A stretch of 64,000 nt of DNA from an uncultured Bacteroidales bacterium (GTDB lineage Bacteria; Bacteroidota; Bacteroidia; Bacteroidales; Bacteroidaceae). Numbering within the stretch: the first letter of the stretch is position 1; every line of letters starts with the position of its first letter. The DNA lies in contig CAMAFY010000001.1 of assembly GCA_945833885.1 (NCBI GenBank), positions 186,001 to 250,000 of the forward strand, written 5' to 3'. The notes beneath the pieces are model-generated. The model did no database searches. It was given only the letters and a program-made list of their open reading frames with translations, and was not told the DNA's origin. This document shows, piece by piece, positions 38,066 to 47,524 of this stretch. A program made the translations under genes and the position numbers.

Positions 38066-38294
38066 AAGGGAGGGAAAGCTCACTACATCGCGCTGCTACA
38101 ACCAACCACCCTTGCTGCGGTCAAGCCCTGGGGGAATTCGAAGGGAGCAAGCCGTGTAGCACTTTCCCGTGTTTTTGTATTGCAAAGGTACGTCATTCTT
38201 CCGTATTATCCAAGGTTTTTGCCGTTAATTTCAAAGTTTTTAGAGTAACATTGCTGAAAATTGCAAAATTTATGATACAAAATCATCTCAAATC

Positions 38295-38325
38295 TTGGAT
38301 ATATCTCCTAAATTTCTTATTTTTG
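38295..38325 (+). promoter_or_regulatory. Bacteroidetes-type promoter upstream of the 66-aa ORF
   Basis: TTGG - 19 nt - TATTTTTG. Confidence 0.6.
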
Positions 38326-38436
38326 CAAATGAAAAACTTTGGAGAAAATTGATGAGAAGATAGATGAAGTCTTCCCTGATTCTTTCCAATTTTCATCCTC
38401 GTTCTTTATTATAACCAAACACTAAATCTGAAAAAT

Positions 38437-38637
38437 ATGAGCAAATCAACATTCAAAGGGTTTATAGCCCGCAACAGTGATGGAGCGCTACGCCTATTTC
38501 TTAATCGTCCGGTTCGCGATCATGGTGGTTGGTCTGCACCGCGTTTTCGCGGAAGTTTGGAACTTACCATTGAAGGTTACAAAGAATTGCGTTGGGAAGA
38601 TGAGCCTATTGAGGTGACGCTGACCATAGAATCATAA
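38437..38637 (+). CDS. Small conserved hypothetical protein (66 aa)
   Basis: Complete ORF MSKSTFKGFIARNSDGALRLFLNRP... with a good upstream Bacteroidetes-type promoter. Confidence 0.7.
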   Translation: MSKSTFKGFIARNSDGALRLFLNRPVRDHGGWSAPRFRGSLELTIEGYKELRWEDEPIEVTLTIES

Positions 38638-38810
38638 AAGACTTCTGCCAATTCCTTTTAAGAGGTTTGTTCTGTTACCTCAAACATAACGTCCTTTATG
38701 CTATAGAGTAATGGTATCTTCAGACATATATTTATAGTCTGGGGGCGGTTTTAGAGGATTTTTTGATGCCAATGTGGAACAATCCTTTGATTTGTTTTTG
38801 TAAAAACAAG

Positions 38811-38849
38811 AAAATCCCCACACAATCGAATGCGATGTGTGGGGATTTT
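38811..38849. terminator. Strong hairpin, probable bidirectional terminator next to tRNA-Pro
   Basis: AAAATCCCCACACAATCG AATG CGATGTGTGGGGATTTT. Confidence 0.75.
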
Positions 38850-38883
38850 GTCTTTATTATGCTGACGAATCAACAATTAAGGT

Positions 38884-38956
38884 CGGGGCGACAGGATTCG
38901 AACCTGCGACCACCTGGTCCCAAACCAGGTGCGCTACCGGACTGCGCTACGCCCCG
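38884..38956 (-). tRNA. tRNA-Pro (TGG anticodon)
   Basis: Reverse complement CGGGGCGTAGCGCAGTCCGGTAGCGCACCTGGTTTGGGACCAGGTGGTCGCAGGTTCGAATCCTGTCGCCCCG; full cloverleaf. Confidence 0.96.
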
Positions 38957-39144
38957 ATTAGGCTTGAATGATGAAGGCTTATTCTATAAACAACTTCTAT
39001 TCGGCCCAAAATTCTTTGCAAAATTACATTATTCTTTTGCTTCCACCAAATATTTTGCAGAAAATCTGCATGAACATCACGATACAACAGGAATGTTTGA
39101 TAAGATAAACATGCAAAAGAGTTCCTTATTCTTTTATTATAAGT

Positions 39145-40416
39145 TCATTCATATCGAATGGCTTTTGCCGGTTGTACTCTGCTAATCATGAAACTTGGTG
39201 CCACCAATGCCAACACTGTAATGGTGAGTGTGGCAACATTCAGGAGAACAATAGCCAGTATACTTATCTCTACTGGTACAGTATCGACATAATAACTTGA
39301 GGGATCAAGGTGTATGAATCCCCAGCATTTTTGAGCAAACAGCAGTAACAGGGCAATGATATCTCCAATCAACAACCCACGAAGTGTGATGAATGCTGCA
39401 AAATTGAGGAAGATTCTACGTATAGTTGTATTGGTCGCTCCCAAAGCTTTTAGGATACCTATAGTCTGTATTCGCTCCAAAATGAGAATCAATAGGCCGC
39501 TTATCATGGTGAATCCTGCAACAGCAACCATCAAGAATATGATAACAAGCATGTTGGTATCGAGGAGTTCAAGCCAGGAAAACACCTGCATGTAATGGTC
39601 TTTTACGCTTAATGGCTTACGCGGAACGGCAGTTGGATCGGGATGTGCCTCATGATAAGCATTCATGGAGGGCATAACCTTGCCGATTTCATTGAGGTTA
39701 TCCAGTCGGACTTCAATACTGCTGCACTGATTTTCCTTCCAATTATTGAGAATTGCAACGGTCTGGAAGTCTGAAATGACAAAATTTTTGTCAAAAATCC
39801 CCATATTTGTGCAGTAGATGCCGCACACTTTGAATCGGCGCATACGGATGGTTTCCTCAAAGAAGTAGGTAAACACGCGGTCGCCGACCTTCAACCCGAG
39901 ATCATCTGCCTGACGTTGCGATATAAGGATTTCGTTACTCCCGTTGTCCGTCCCGGTATCCGTTGATATTTTTCTTTGCAGTCGAGGCATTCGGCCATCG
40001 GTGATAGCGGCAGCAATGAAGGTCGTATCGTATCCGGCAGGCAGACCTTTAAGGGTAATGCCTTGAAAACTGTCACTCGTTTTAAGCATTCCCATCTTCT
40101 GAGCAATGCAATTTATCTGCTTAACACCGGATAATTTCTCCAGATCTGCAAGATAGTCTGCATCAGCGGTAACGGGAAAACTTTCAGGACTTGAGAGGGA
40201 ACGCAGGTCGAGCACCTCAATATCGCTGGCAAATCCGCGAACTTTGCTCATGACTTCACGTTTGAAGCCCATAATAACACCTACCGTAATAATCATTACG
40301 GCAAGACCTACGGCCACACCTGCTGTGGCTATTGTGATGGTAGGATTGGAAGCACTATGTCGTTCATCGCCGATATGGCGGAAAAAACGACGGGCCATAA
40401 AGAGAGGGAAATTCAA
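39145..40416 (-). CDS. ABC transporter permease, LolC/LolE (FtsX) family
   Basis: 423 aa; MNFPLFMARRFFRHI, four TM segments, GILKALGATNTTIRRIF. Confidence 0.88.
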   Translation of the reverse strand: MNFPLFMARRFFRHIGDERHSASNPTITIATAGVAVGLAVMIITVGVIMGFKREVMSKVRGFASDIEVLDLRSLSSPESFPVTADADYLADLEKLSGVKQINCIAQKMGMLKTSDSFQGITLKGLPAGYDTTFIAAAITDGRMPRLQRKISTDTGTDNGSNEILISQRQADDLGLKVGDRVFTYFFEETIRMRRFKVCGIYCTNMGIFDKNFVISDFQTVAILNNWKENQCSSIEVRLDNLNEIGKVMPSMNAYHEAHPDPTAVPRKPLSVKDHYMQVFSWLELLDTNMLVIIFLMVAVAGFTMISGLLILILERIQTIGILKALGATNTTIRRIFLNFAAFITLRGLLIGDIIALLLLFAQKCWGFIHLDPSSYYVDTVPVEISILAIVLLNVATLTITVLALVAPSFMISRVQPAKAIRYE

Positions 40417-40509
40417 GGGATATGGGGAAATGGCTTGTGTTTTTGTTTAGGACATCAATCACTTTTATGTAAATACATTGTGATTCCGACCGTTTTTTTT
40501 CAGTTCTTT

Positions 40510-41715
40510 TCATCCCGGCATAGTGCGACCGGGATAGGCTTCAAGGGCTTTTTTGAGGACTAATAAGGCTCTTTGGAGATCAGGCTTCTTAAGAACGTAT
40601 GCGATTCGCACCTCATTACGTCCGGCTCCTGGCGTAGTATAGAATCCAGCACCGGGTGCCATCATCACCGTTTCCCCTTCATATTCGAAGTCTGTCAGGC
40701 ACCAGGAGCAGAATTTCTCCGAGTCATCAACCGGAAGTCGCGCCATTGTGTAGAAAGCACCCATAGGAATGGGGCTATAAACGCCGGGTATACGATTCAA
40801 ACCGTCGATAAGGCACTTGCGACGTTCCACATATTCGTCATAAGTGTCCCTCATATATTCTATACTTGCGTCAATAGAGGCCTCTGCCACCAACTGTCCG
40901 AGCAAAGGAGGACTGAGACGTGCCTGGCAGAATTTCATGACCGCTTGTCGGACTTCCGGATTCTTTGTGATAAGTGCCCCCACACGTATACCACATTCGC
41001 TGTAACGTTTGGAAACGGAATCAATCAATACGACATTGTTCTCCACACCTTCGAGGTGACAGGCCGAGATGTAAGGAGAGCCTGTATAGATGAATTCGCG
41101 GTAAACCTCGTCAGAAAAAAGGTAAAGGTCATACTTCTTGACCAAATCCCTTATCTGATTCATCTCTCTTCGCGTATAAAGATAACCGGTAGGGTTGTTC
41201 GGATTGCAGATAAGTATGGCACGCGTGCGCTCATTGATGAGTTTTTCGAAGTCCTCCACCTTAGGAAGCGAGAATCCTTCTTCGATTGTGGTGGCGATAC
41301 TACGAATCTTTGCCCCTGCAGATACGGCAAACGCCATGTAATTTGCGTATGCCGGCTCCGGAATGATGATTTCATCACCGGGATTAAGGCAACTCATGAA
41401 GGCGAAAAGAACGGCTTCAGAGCCACCACTTGTGACGATGATATCATCAGCATTAAGGTGAATATTATATTTTTCGTAATAGTTTACGAGTTTTTCCCTG
41501 TATGATTTGAATCCTTGCGAGGGACTGTATTCTAAAACGTGTCGGTCAATATGTTTCAGAACATCAAGTCCTTCCTGCGGGGTTTCAAGGTCGGGCTGTC
41601 CAATGTTCAGATGATAAACCTTCACGCCACGTTCTTTTGCCGCTGATGCCAAGGGGGCGAGTTTGCGGATAGGCGACTGCGGCATCTCAATGGCACGATT
41701 AGAAATTTGTGGCAT
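40510..41715 (-). CDS. PLP-dependent aminotransferase (AspC-like)
   Basis: Start MPQISNRAIEMPQSPIRKL likely, in the 40510..41742 ORF; YHLNIGQPD, ICNPNNPTGYLYTRREM, SVSKRYSECGIRVG. Confidence 0.92.
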   Translation of the reverse strand: MPQISNRAIEMPQSPIRKLAPLASAAKERGVKVYHLNIGQPDLETPQEGLDVLKHIDRHVLEYSPSQGFKSYREKLVNYYEKYNIHLNADDIIVTSGGSEAVLFAFMSCLNPGDEIIIPEPAYANYMAFAVSAGAKIRSIATTIEEGFSLPKVEDFEKLINERTRAILICNPNNPTGYLYTRREMNQIRDLVKKYDLYLFSDEVYREFIYTGSPYISACHLEGVENNVVLIDSVSKRYSECGIRVGALITKNPEVRQAVMKFCQARLSPPLLGQLVAEASIDASIEYMRDTYDEYVERRKCLIDGLNRIPGVYSPIPMGAFYTMARLPVDDSEKFCSWCLTDFEYEGETVMMAPGAGFYTTPGAGRNEVRIAYVLKKPDLQRALLVLKKALEAYPGRTMPG

Positions 41716-41900
41716 AGCAATAGAAATAAAGGTGATGTCCAAGCCACTTGGTGGAGTGGCGCGTTTGATGGATTGTTCTACATCCCTGTCCTGTATGTCT
41801 TTTCCCGAATATCTTTAATCAGTGTCTGGCTGTCTGATGGTTGTTTTTCGATTTTTCGGGTAAAATGCCTGTGCATAGGCATATTTTAATCTATGTAATT

Positions 41901-41955
41901 GTCCTGTTCCCCTATGGTACGCTGCAAAAAAATGAGCGTCAGAAGGGAACAGGAC
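41901..41955. other. Two-tier stem-loop between OMP and aminotransferase genes
   Basis: GTCCTGTTCCC ... GGGAACAGGAC (11 bp perfect) enclosing ACGCT GCAAAAAAATG AGCGT. Confidence 0.7.
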
Positions 41956-42042
41956 TATTGACGGTGGGGAGTGTAATGTCGTCGTTTGGGGATAGCGGAT
42001 TCTGTATTGCCAGCCGGGGACATCCGCCCCACCTTATTGTTT

Positions 42043-43653
42043 TCAGAAGCGGAATCCGAGTGTCATCTGGAAATTGTTGCGATGAAGTTCAATATCCTCT
42101 CCGGGCAGAACGTTTGTATTACTGAAACGGTCATCGTTATAGTGGAAAGCATATACCGTAGCATCCTGTAACTGATGTTGGTAAGTGGCATCAAAATAGA
42201 AGTGCTTGTAGGTATAACCAAGGCCGATTGTTGCACGATGTATGGCACCGAGATTCACATAGTCGGTATTGGTCGCATAATAGTACGACGGTCCGTCAGC
42301 AAAAAGGTTGAGGTAGGCATTCTTGTCGAATGGAGACGATACGTAGTTATATCCAAAACGTAATGAGAATTCCTTGGATGCACGAACTTCTGCACCAATT
42401 CTGAAGGTGTGAACATTCTTCATCCAACGGTTAACCTCCTGTTCTATGCCTGCATCGGTACTGAAGTTGGAGCCACCCCAGTAGTCGTATGATTCGCCAT
42501 CATCATAACGTACAGCAGCGCTTGCATAGTTTTGCCACTCGTATTCCGCATCGACTGCGACTAAAGAACCGAAGGTCGTGGCAGCACTGATGTTAAGTTT
42601 CCATGGAGTACGTATACGGTAGCGGTTGGTAATATCCACATCTGCAAATGTTCCATTGGGATTATTGTCATCGCAGTATGGCGACGTCATACTTAAATAT
42701 GAGCGTGATTCGAGGTCATAGGCCGTGGGAGTGGTGATGGCAAATCCAAGTCTGAAAGGACTTTCCTCCACAGGACGTACGATGACACCCAACTTTCCAT
42801 CGTATCCGACGCCGGTCATCACCTCCTCCTGATACGTGTTATAATCGCCGGTAGCGCCTGTATTGTCAACGAGTTCCTCGCCATAGAGAAGAATGTTGTG
42901 CGTGTTTACATAGTAAATACCCATAGTAAATCCTACATAAATACGCTCGTTGACATTCATGGACATATTGAAATCGCACTCATGCAGACCGCCCCACTGT
43001 GCACGGTTATAATTGTATTTTGTGGCATTGCTTTGGTAATAATCGACAATTTTGTTGTTGTCGTCCACCTTTGCGTCAATCATATAGGTGTCATACCCAA
43101 GGACTGCGAGTGGAGTAGTGTAGTCACGGTCCTGCTCATAGCCGAGGTCGAGCCAGTAATCATCCATTCCTATGGCAAGATTTCTCATCTGCCAACTTTG
43201 GGAAAGGCCGTTTGCGGTAGGTACGTTGTTAAGCCCAATGAATTGCTTGAGGTTGCGCGAACGCTTGTAATTAAAACCTAAATTGACGAATTTTACGCCA
43301 CTTGTGTTCCCAGTATTCAGCGAATAAACGAAACCGGCTTGGTTAAAGACTCCGCGTGTCTTGTCTGCACCCAGCACTTGTCCGTTACTGTAGATATGGC
43401 TTCCGTCGGGTTGTGAGGTGAGTCCTGCGGTGATGGAGATGTCCGAACGGCGATATAGACCGGTAGATGCCGGGTTTGTGCTCATTGCGGAAAGGTTGGC
43501 TCCGAGGGCACTCATGGCACCTCCCATACCAACGTATCGGGCATCACCATCAAGATCAGAGCCAGAGAGCATCTCAACCTTGTATATATCTTGTGCACTT
43601 GCCCATCCTCCGAAGCACGAAAGAAAGGCGCAGGTATAAAATATCTTCTTCAT
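42043..43653 (-). CDS. FadL/OMPP1-like outer membrane protein
   Basis: 536 aa; signal peptide, GDARYVGMGGAMSALGANLSAMSTNPAS, beta-barrel pattern ending TLGFRF. Confidence 0.8.
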   Translation of the reverse strand: MKKIFYTCAFLSCFGGWASAQDIYKVEMLSGSDLDGDARYVGMGGAMSALGANLSAMSTNPASTGLYRRSDISITAGLTSQPDGSHIYSNGQVLGADKTRGVFNQAGFVYSLNTGNTSGVKFVNLGFNYKRSRNLKQFIGLNNVPTANGLSQSWQMRNLAIGMDDYWLDLGYEQDRDYTTPLAVLGYDTYMIDAKVDDNNKIVDYYQSNATKYNYNRAQWGGLHECDFNMSMNVNERIYVGFTMGIYYVNTHNILLYGEELVDNTGATGDYNTYQEEVMTGVGYDGKLGVIVRPVEESPFRLGFAITTPTAYDLESRSYLSMTSPYCDDNNPNGTFADVDITNRYRIRTPWKLNISAATTFGSLVAVDAEYEWQNYASAAVRYDDGESYDYWGGSNFSTDAGIEQEVNRWMKNVHTFRIGAEVRASKEFSLRFGYNYVSSPFDKNAYLNLFADGPSYYYATNTDYVNLGAIHRATIGLGYTYKHFYFDATYQHQLQDATVYAFHYNDDRFSNTNVLPGEDIELHRNNFQMTLGFRF

Positions 43654-43862
43654 AATTTATATGATAGTGGGTTGATTAAGTGGGAAAATGTTAGTAATAC
43701 AGAGGATAAGGCGGGAAAGGACCTGTAGGTATCCCGTTTATTCTTATGTACAATACAGAAGAATAGCATAAAACCCTCTGTAACATTCCGTACAAAATCG
43801 TAGGGTTTATATCGAATTATATCAGTTATATGCAGGCTTTTGAACGCCAATATAATTGCAGG

Positions 43863-45047
43863 TTACCGTCTGCCGCCACCGCGACTGCCGCCTCCAGAGA
43901 AGCCACCACCGCCTCCACGGCTGCCGCTACTGCTGGAACTTCCGGAGAAACTGCGACCGCTGCTGAACGAGCGACCGGAACTGGAGTTGGAACTTCCTGA
44001 GTTATAACTGGAATTTGAACGGGAGTTTGAACGGCCAGAGTTGAAGGATGATGAGGAGGATGACGAACGTTCACGGACACTTGTCGCACTGTTCATATTT
44101 TGTCCAGCACGTGTTGGAGCGTCATTGTTCCGAATGTATCCTGCGCCATTGCCAGTAGTACGACTGCTTGAACCGCTGTAACGCGAGCCTAAAGAGCCTG
44201 TATTGCGTCCGCTACTGAACGAACGTCCGGCAGTTCCGCTGACACGTCCATTGCTGGTGCGGGTTGTGCGTGTGCCGATGGTCTGGCGTCCAGCCACAGA
44301 AGATCCGCCACGCGAGAAATTATGTCCGGACAATCTGCCGTTGCTACGCCCAGAAGCAAAGCCCGGATGCCCTGCATGTCCCCAATCAGGTCCGTGACCC
44401 GGGTGCCATCCTGGGTGACATCCATGTCCCCATGCGGGATACCAGCCGCAGCCCCATCCCCAACAATAGTCGTACCATCCCCAATGATGGTGCCAAGGAG
44501 TTCCCCACCATGAACCAAAGTACCAAGGATCATAATAGAAAGGACTGAAAGTCCAACTGTTATACCAGAACGATGAACCGTAAAATCCGTCAAAGAACCA
44601 GGGATCATAGAATGCCAGGTCATAGATGTAGTCTGCATAGTAGGGCGAAGCATAGATGACTCCGCGCGGAGAACGGAAGCGCACCAGTCGGGCTGTGGGA
44701 CTATATTCCTCTTCTTCCACGGTAACGCTATATGCAGTACTGTCTACAGCAATGGTATCCATGGGAGTGGTGTCCACCAACAGTCCATTACCACGACGAT
44801 TGTATGCGTCAACGTCCATGGCGCGACCTGTGGTTTCATCGGCCCAATTCTCATAATATTCTTCAGAAACATTGTCGTTGATGGGAGTATAGGTTGATTC
44901 TGTGAGTGCACGTGCGGTGGCTTCACGCTCAGCCTGGCGCTCCTTGAGAATCGCTTTCTTTGTAGGAACAAAGTAAACATCGTCCTGTGCGTATGCGCCA
45001 ACGGAGGATAAACCGAGGGCAAGGAGAACAAAGAGTACCTTTTTCAT
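43863..45047 (-). CDS. Secreted low-complexity protein: W/Y/H-rich core and Ser/Gly/Arg-rich tail
   Basis: 394 aa; signal peptide MKKVLFVLLALGLSSVGAYAQ; YYDPWYFGSWWGTPWHHHWGWYDYCWGWGCGWYPAWGHGCHPGWHPGHG. Confidence 0.75.
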   Translation of the reverse strand: MKKVLFVLLALGLSSVGAYAQDDVYFVPTKKAILKERQAEREATARALTESTYTPINDNVSEEYYENWADETTGRAMDVDAYNRRGNGLLVDTTPMDTIAVDSTAYSVTVEEEEYSPTARLVRFRSPRGVIYASPYYADYIYDLAFYDPWFFDGFYGSSFWYNSWTFSPFYYDPWYFGSWWGTPWHHHWGWYDYCWGWGCGWYPAWGHGCHPGWHPGHGPDWGHAGHPGFASGRSNGRLSGHNFSRGGSSVAGRQTIGTRTTRTSNGRVSGTAGRSFSSGRNTGSLGSRYSGSSSRTTGNGAGYIRNNDAPTRAGQNMNSATSVRERSSSSSSSFNSGRSNSRSNSSYNSGSSNSSSGRSFSSGRSFSGSSSSSGSRGGGGGFSGGGSRGGGRR

Positions 45048-45628
45048 GACTATATATTATTAAATAGTGGTGTAATTAACGGATATGTCAGTCCGTTCTC
45101 GTTGTATTTGATGATGCAAAAATACTAATTTTTCCTTAAAGTAGATGTTAACTCCAATGTTTTGTGACGAAATCGTGGGCATTTTAACAAAAAATAGGGA
45201 TTTCCGAATGTTAATCTTGTTGAATTATGATTTTGTCGCAAAACTCTTTCCGCTTCAAACGTTTTTCTTTTCGTGTTTAGACCTTCGGTATATACATCGT
45301 ATAAATGCATTAAAAATACCGGATTCATCGTTGTTTTGCAAAGAAAATCTAAGGGGATAAGATGATGACACACACATGTTCTGATAAAGAAGCATGTACT
45401 CAAAAAAATAAGACTTTGCATAAAGAGAATCGATTTATTTCATGGTTTATGCTCGAAACTTCGTTTCTTGCGAGGCTGTCATTCCGTCTATTTCCACCCT
45501 GATCATTGTAATCATATCCGTTTTCACAGAATCAAATATAGGCAATAACTGCTGTTATGAACCGTTTTTCAAAAACTTCAAAGAGAGAATACCGCATAAC
45601 ACGAAAAGACTTTTGGAAACGGGTTGGC

Positions 45629-45716
45629 AAACATCCGAACTTTCGTACCAAAAGTGCCGTACTTTTCGGTGTAAAGTTCCGCATTTTTCATGCCAAAGTT
45701 CCGTACATTTTTTGGA
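45629..45716. repeat. 22-nt-period array, 4 units (locus E)
   Basis: AAACATCCGAACTTTcgtacca/AAAGTGCCGTACTTTtcggtgt/AAAGTTCCGCATTTTtcatgcc/AAAGTTCCGTACATTttttgga. Confidence 0.9.
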
Positions 45717-45739
45717 ATCGGCGAAAGTAAAATAAGAAA

Positions 45740-45772
45740 ATCCCGCCTTCACAGTATTTCGGAAGGCGGGAT
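45740..45772 (-). terminator. Terminator downstream of the DUF6377-like gene
   Basis: ATCCCGCCTTC ACAGTATTTCG GAAGGCGGGAT, A/T-flanked. Confidence 0.75.
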
Positions 45773-45830
45773 AATTTTGCTTTGTCAGCACGAATCTCAA
45801 TGTAAACAAACAATAATAGTGGTAGATGAA

Positions 45831-47453
45831 TCAGCATTCCATCACCATTTTCTCAAAATCCTCTTTGGAGAACTTGCTCTTATTACGTAGTCTTGAACGG
45901 TAACTATAAATGGTGGGAAGGGAATAGTTGAGGAAGTGTGCAATGCGGTTTGAATCGGTAATGCCGAGACGGATGAGGGCAAAGATGCGCAGTTCGGTGT
46001 TGAGAAGTTCGTCGCGTTTGGTGATAATTTGAGCCTCTGGGACGAGCAGGGCGTTGAAGTTCGTGACAAAGTCAGGAAAAAGTGTCAGAAACGCCTCGTC
46101 GAAATCAGTATAGAACAGTGTTTCTTCGTCGGAAAACGTGGAGTCGGATTTAAGTTGGTTGAGCAATTCGCTCTGTTGATTGTTCTTTAGCATCTTCAAA
46201 ATGCGCTTTCTGTTCTTCTCCATACTGTCGATGTAGGAACGACAACGCTCGAGATAACGTGCAATGTACGTGTTTTTTACATGATTTGCTTGTTGAAGGG
46301 CTTTGTTTGCCGAAGAAAGCGCTTCATTAACATTGCGTTGTGCTGCAATGGCAGAGTCGAGTTGGACGTGCATCTCCGCTAATTGCCGGTTCTTCCGCCG
46401 CGACATCATGAGCATCACTCCCAGCACGATGAGGAAAACAGCAATAACACTGATGGCGACAATGGCAAAAAGGAAGCGGTCGTGGACGCGGTTTTTATGA
46501 TTTTGCTCGATGATGGGGAAAATTTTAGAGGCTTCTAAGGTGCGAAGTCGCGCTTTACAGTATACAGCGTCCGACATCGTACAGACAAGATACTCATACG
46601 CACGGTCTTCTTGTCCGACTTTTGAAAGAAGGATGGCCAATTTTGGAAGGGCACTATATTCGGTCACGCCCCGCTTGAAATCGTTGATAGCGGTCATGGA
46701 AAGATAGCGTATTTCCTCAGAAGTGTTCTGTTCCGCGTGAGCAATTCCGCTCATGATGACATAAATATACGCGCGTTGCAGTTCATCAGCCTTGGGAATA
46801 CTTTGTACGCAGAGCGTCTTAGCCATAGCGACATCGCCGATAGTCAGCGCACGGTCTGCCTCTACAATGTTACGGTTAATGCTGGGTTGTTGGATGGCAA
46901 GTATGCTGTCGCGGCACAGTTGTGTGAGGTCTCGATAATGGATTTTTTTGTCATACACCTCACCATAGTCGGACATCCAGCCATAAAGTTTTCTGCAAAC
47001 CTGATAATAAAACAGGCGTATGCTATCGTTATACTGTTGGATGTCAATTTCTTGTATTGTATTTTGCGCGCTGGTATACAGTCCCATGACGCCATAAATC
47101 TCCGCTCTTCCGATGAGAACATGGGTTTTAAGGTTGTCGTCAGTGTCGAAAATCGGAAGATTCTCAATCTTTGCGAGATATACCATAGCACTATCTGTCT
47201 GGATGTTCGAATAGGCATGGTAAATGTTCAGATAAGTTTGGGCACGGGCTTCTGCGGTCTGTTGCATGGCACTTCGTTTCATGCTGTCAATTACAGCGAT
47301 GTAACGGTCGCGATAGTCCATTTTCTGTGCTATCAGTTTATCGAGTTGTGCAAGCAGTTCTTCCTGACTAAGGTCCTCAAGACGTTGAGCCTGCAGTGAA
47401 CATTGAGCAAACATCAGCAACAAAAGGCAAATGTATTTCAGGGTGTTTGTCAT
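45831..47453 (-). CDS. DUF6377-like TPR/TM putative regulatory protein with C-terminal HTH-like segment
   Basis: 540 aa; signal peptide, TPR region, TM (FAIVAISVIAVFLIVLGVMLMM), C-terminal ELRIFALIRLGITDSNRIAHFLNYSLPTIYSYRSRLRNK. Confidence 0.75.
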   Translation of the reverse strand: MTNTLKYICLLLLMFAQCSLQAQRLEDLSQEELLAQLDKLIAQKMDYRDRYIAVIDSMKRSAMQQTAEARAQTYLNIYHAYSNIQTDSAMVYLAKIENLPIFDTDDNLKTHVLIGRAEIYGVMGLYTSAQNTIQEIDIQQYNDSIRLFYYQVCRKLYGWMSDYGEVYDKKIHYRDLTQLCRDSILAIQQPSINRNIVEADRALTIGDVAMAKTLCVQSIPKADELQRAYIYVIMSGIAHAEQNTSEEIRYLSMTAINDFKRGVTEYSALPKLAILLSKVGQEDRAYEYLVCTMSDAVYCKARLRTLEASKIFPIIEQNHKNRVHDRFLFAIVAISVIAVFLIVLGVMLMMSRRKNRQLAEMHVQLDSAIAAQRNVNEALSSANKALQQANHVKNTYIARYLERCRSYIDSMEKNRKRILKMLKNNQQSELLNQLKSDSTFSDEETLFYTDFDEAFLTLFPDFVTNFNALLVPEAQIITKRDELLNTELRIFALIRLGITDSNRIAHFLNYSLPTIYSYRSRLRNKSKFSKEDFEKMVMEC

Positions 47454-47524
47454 GGGGAAGATTTATGGATTCTGTTGAAAATGCCGGAAAGACGGAACTT
47501 CCTTAGTATATCATCCGTTTTACG

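Noticed and set aside
40573-41505. 310-aa plus-strand ORF within the aminotransferase
   Set aside because: Antisense shadow of a clear PLP aminotransferase.
44033-44100. Ser/Gly codon runs in the 43863..45047 gene as a DNA repeat element
   Set aside because: In-frame low-complexity coding sequence, explained by protein composition.
47454-47524. Possible small gene between the DUF6377-like and MltF-like genes
   Set aside because: Gap too short and without an ORF or structure.
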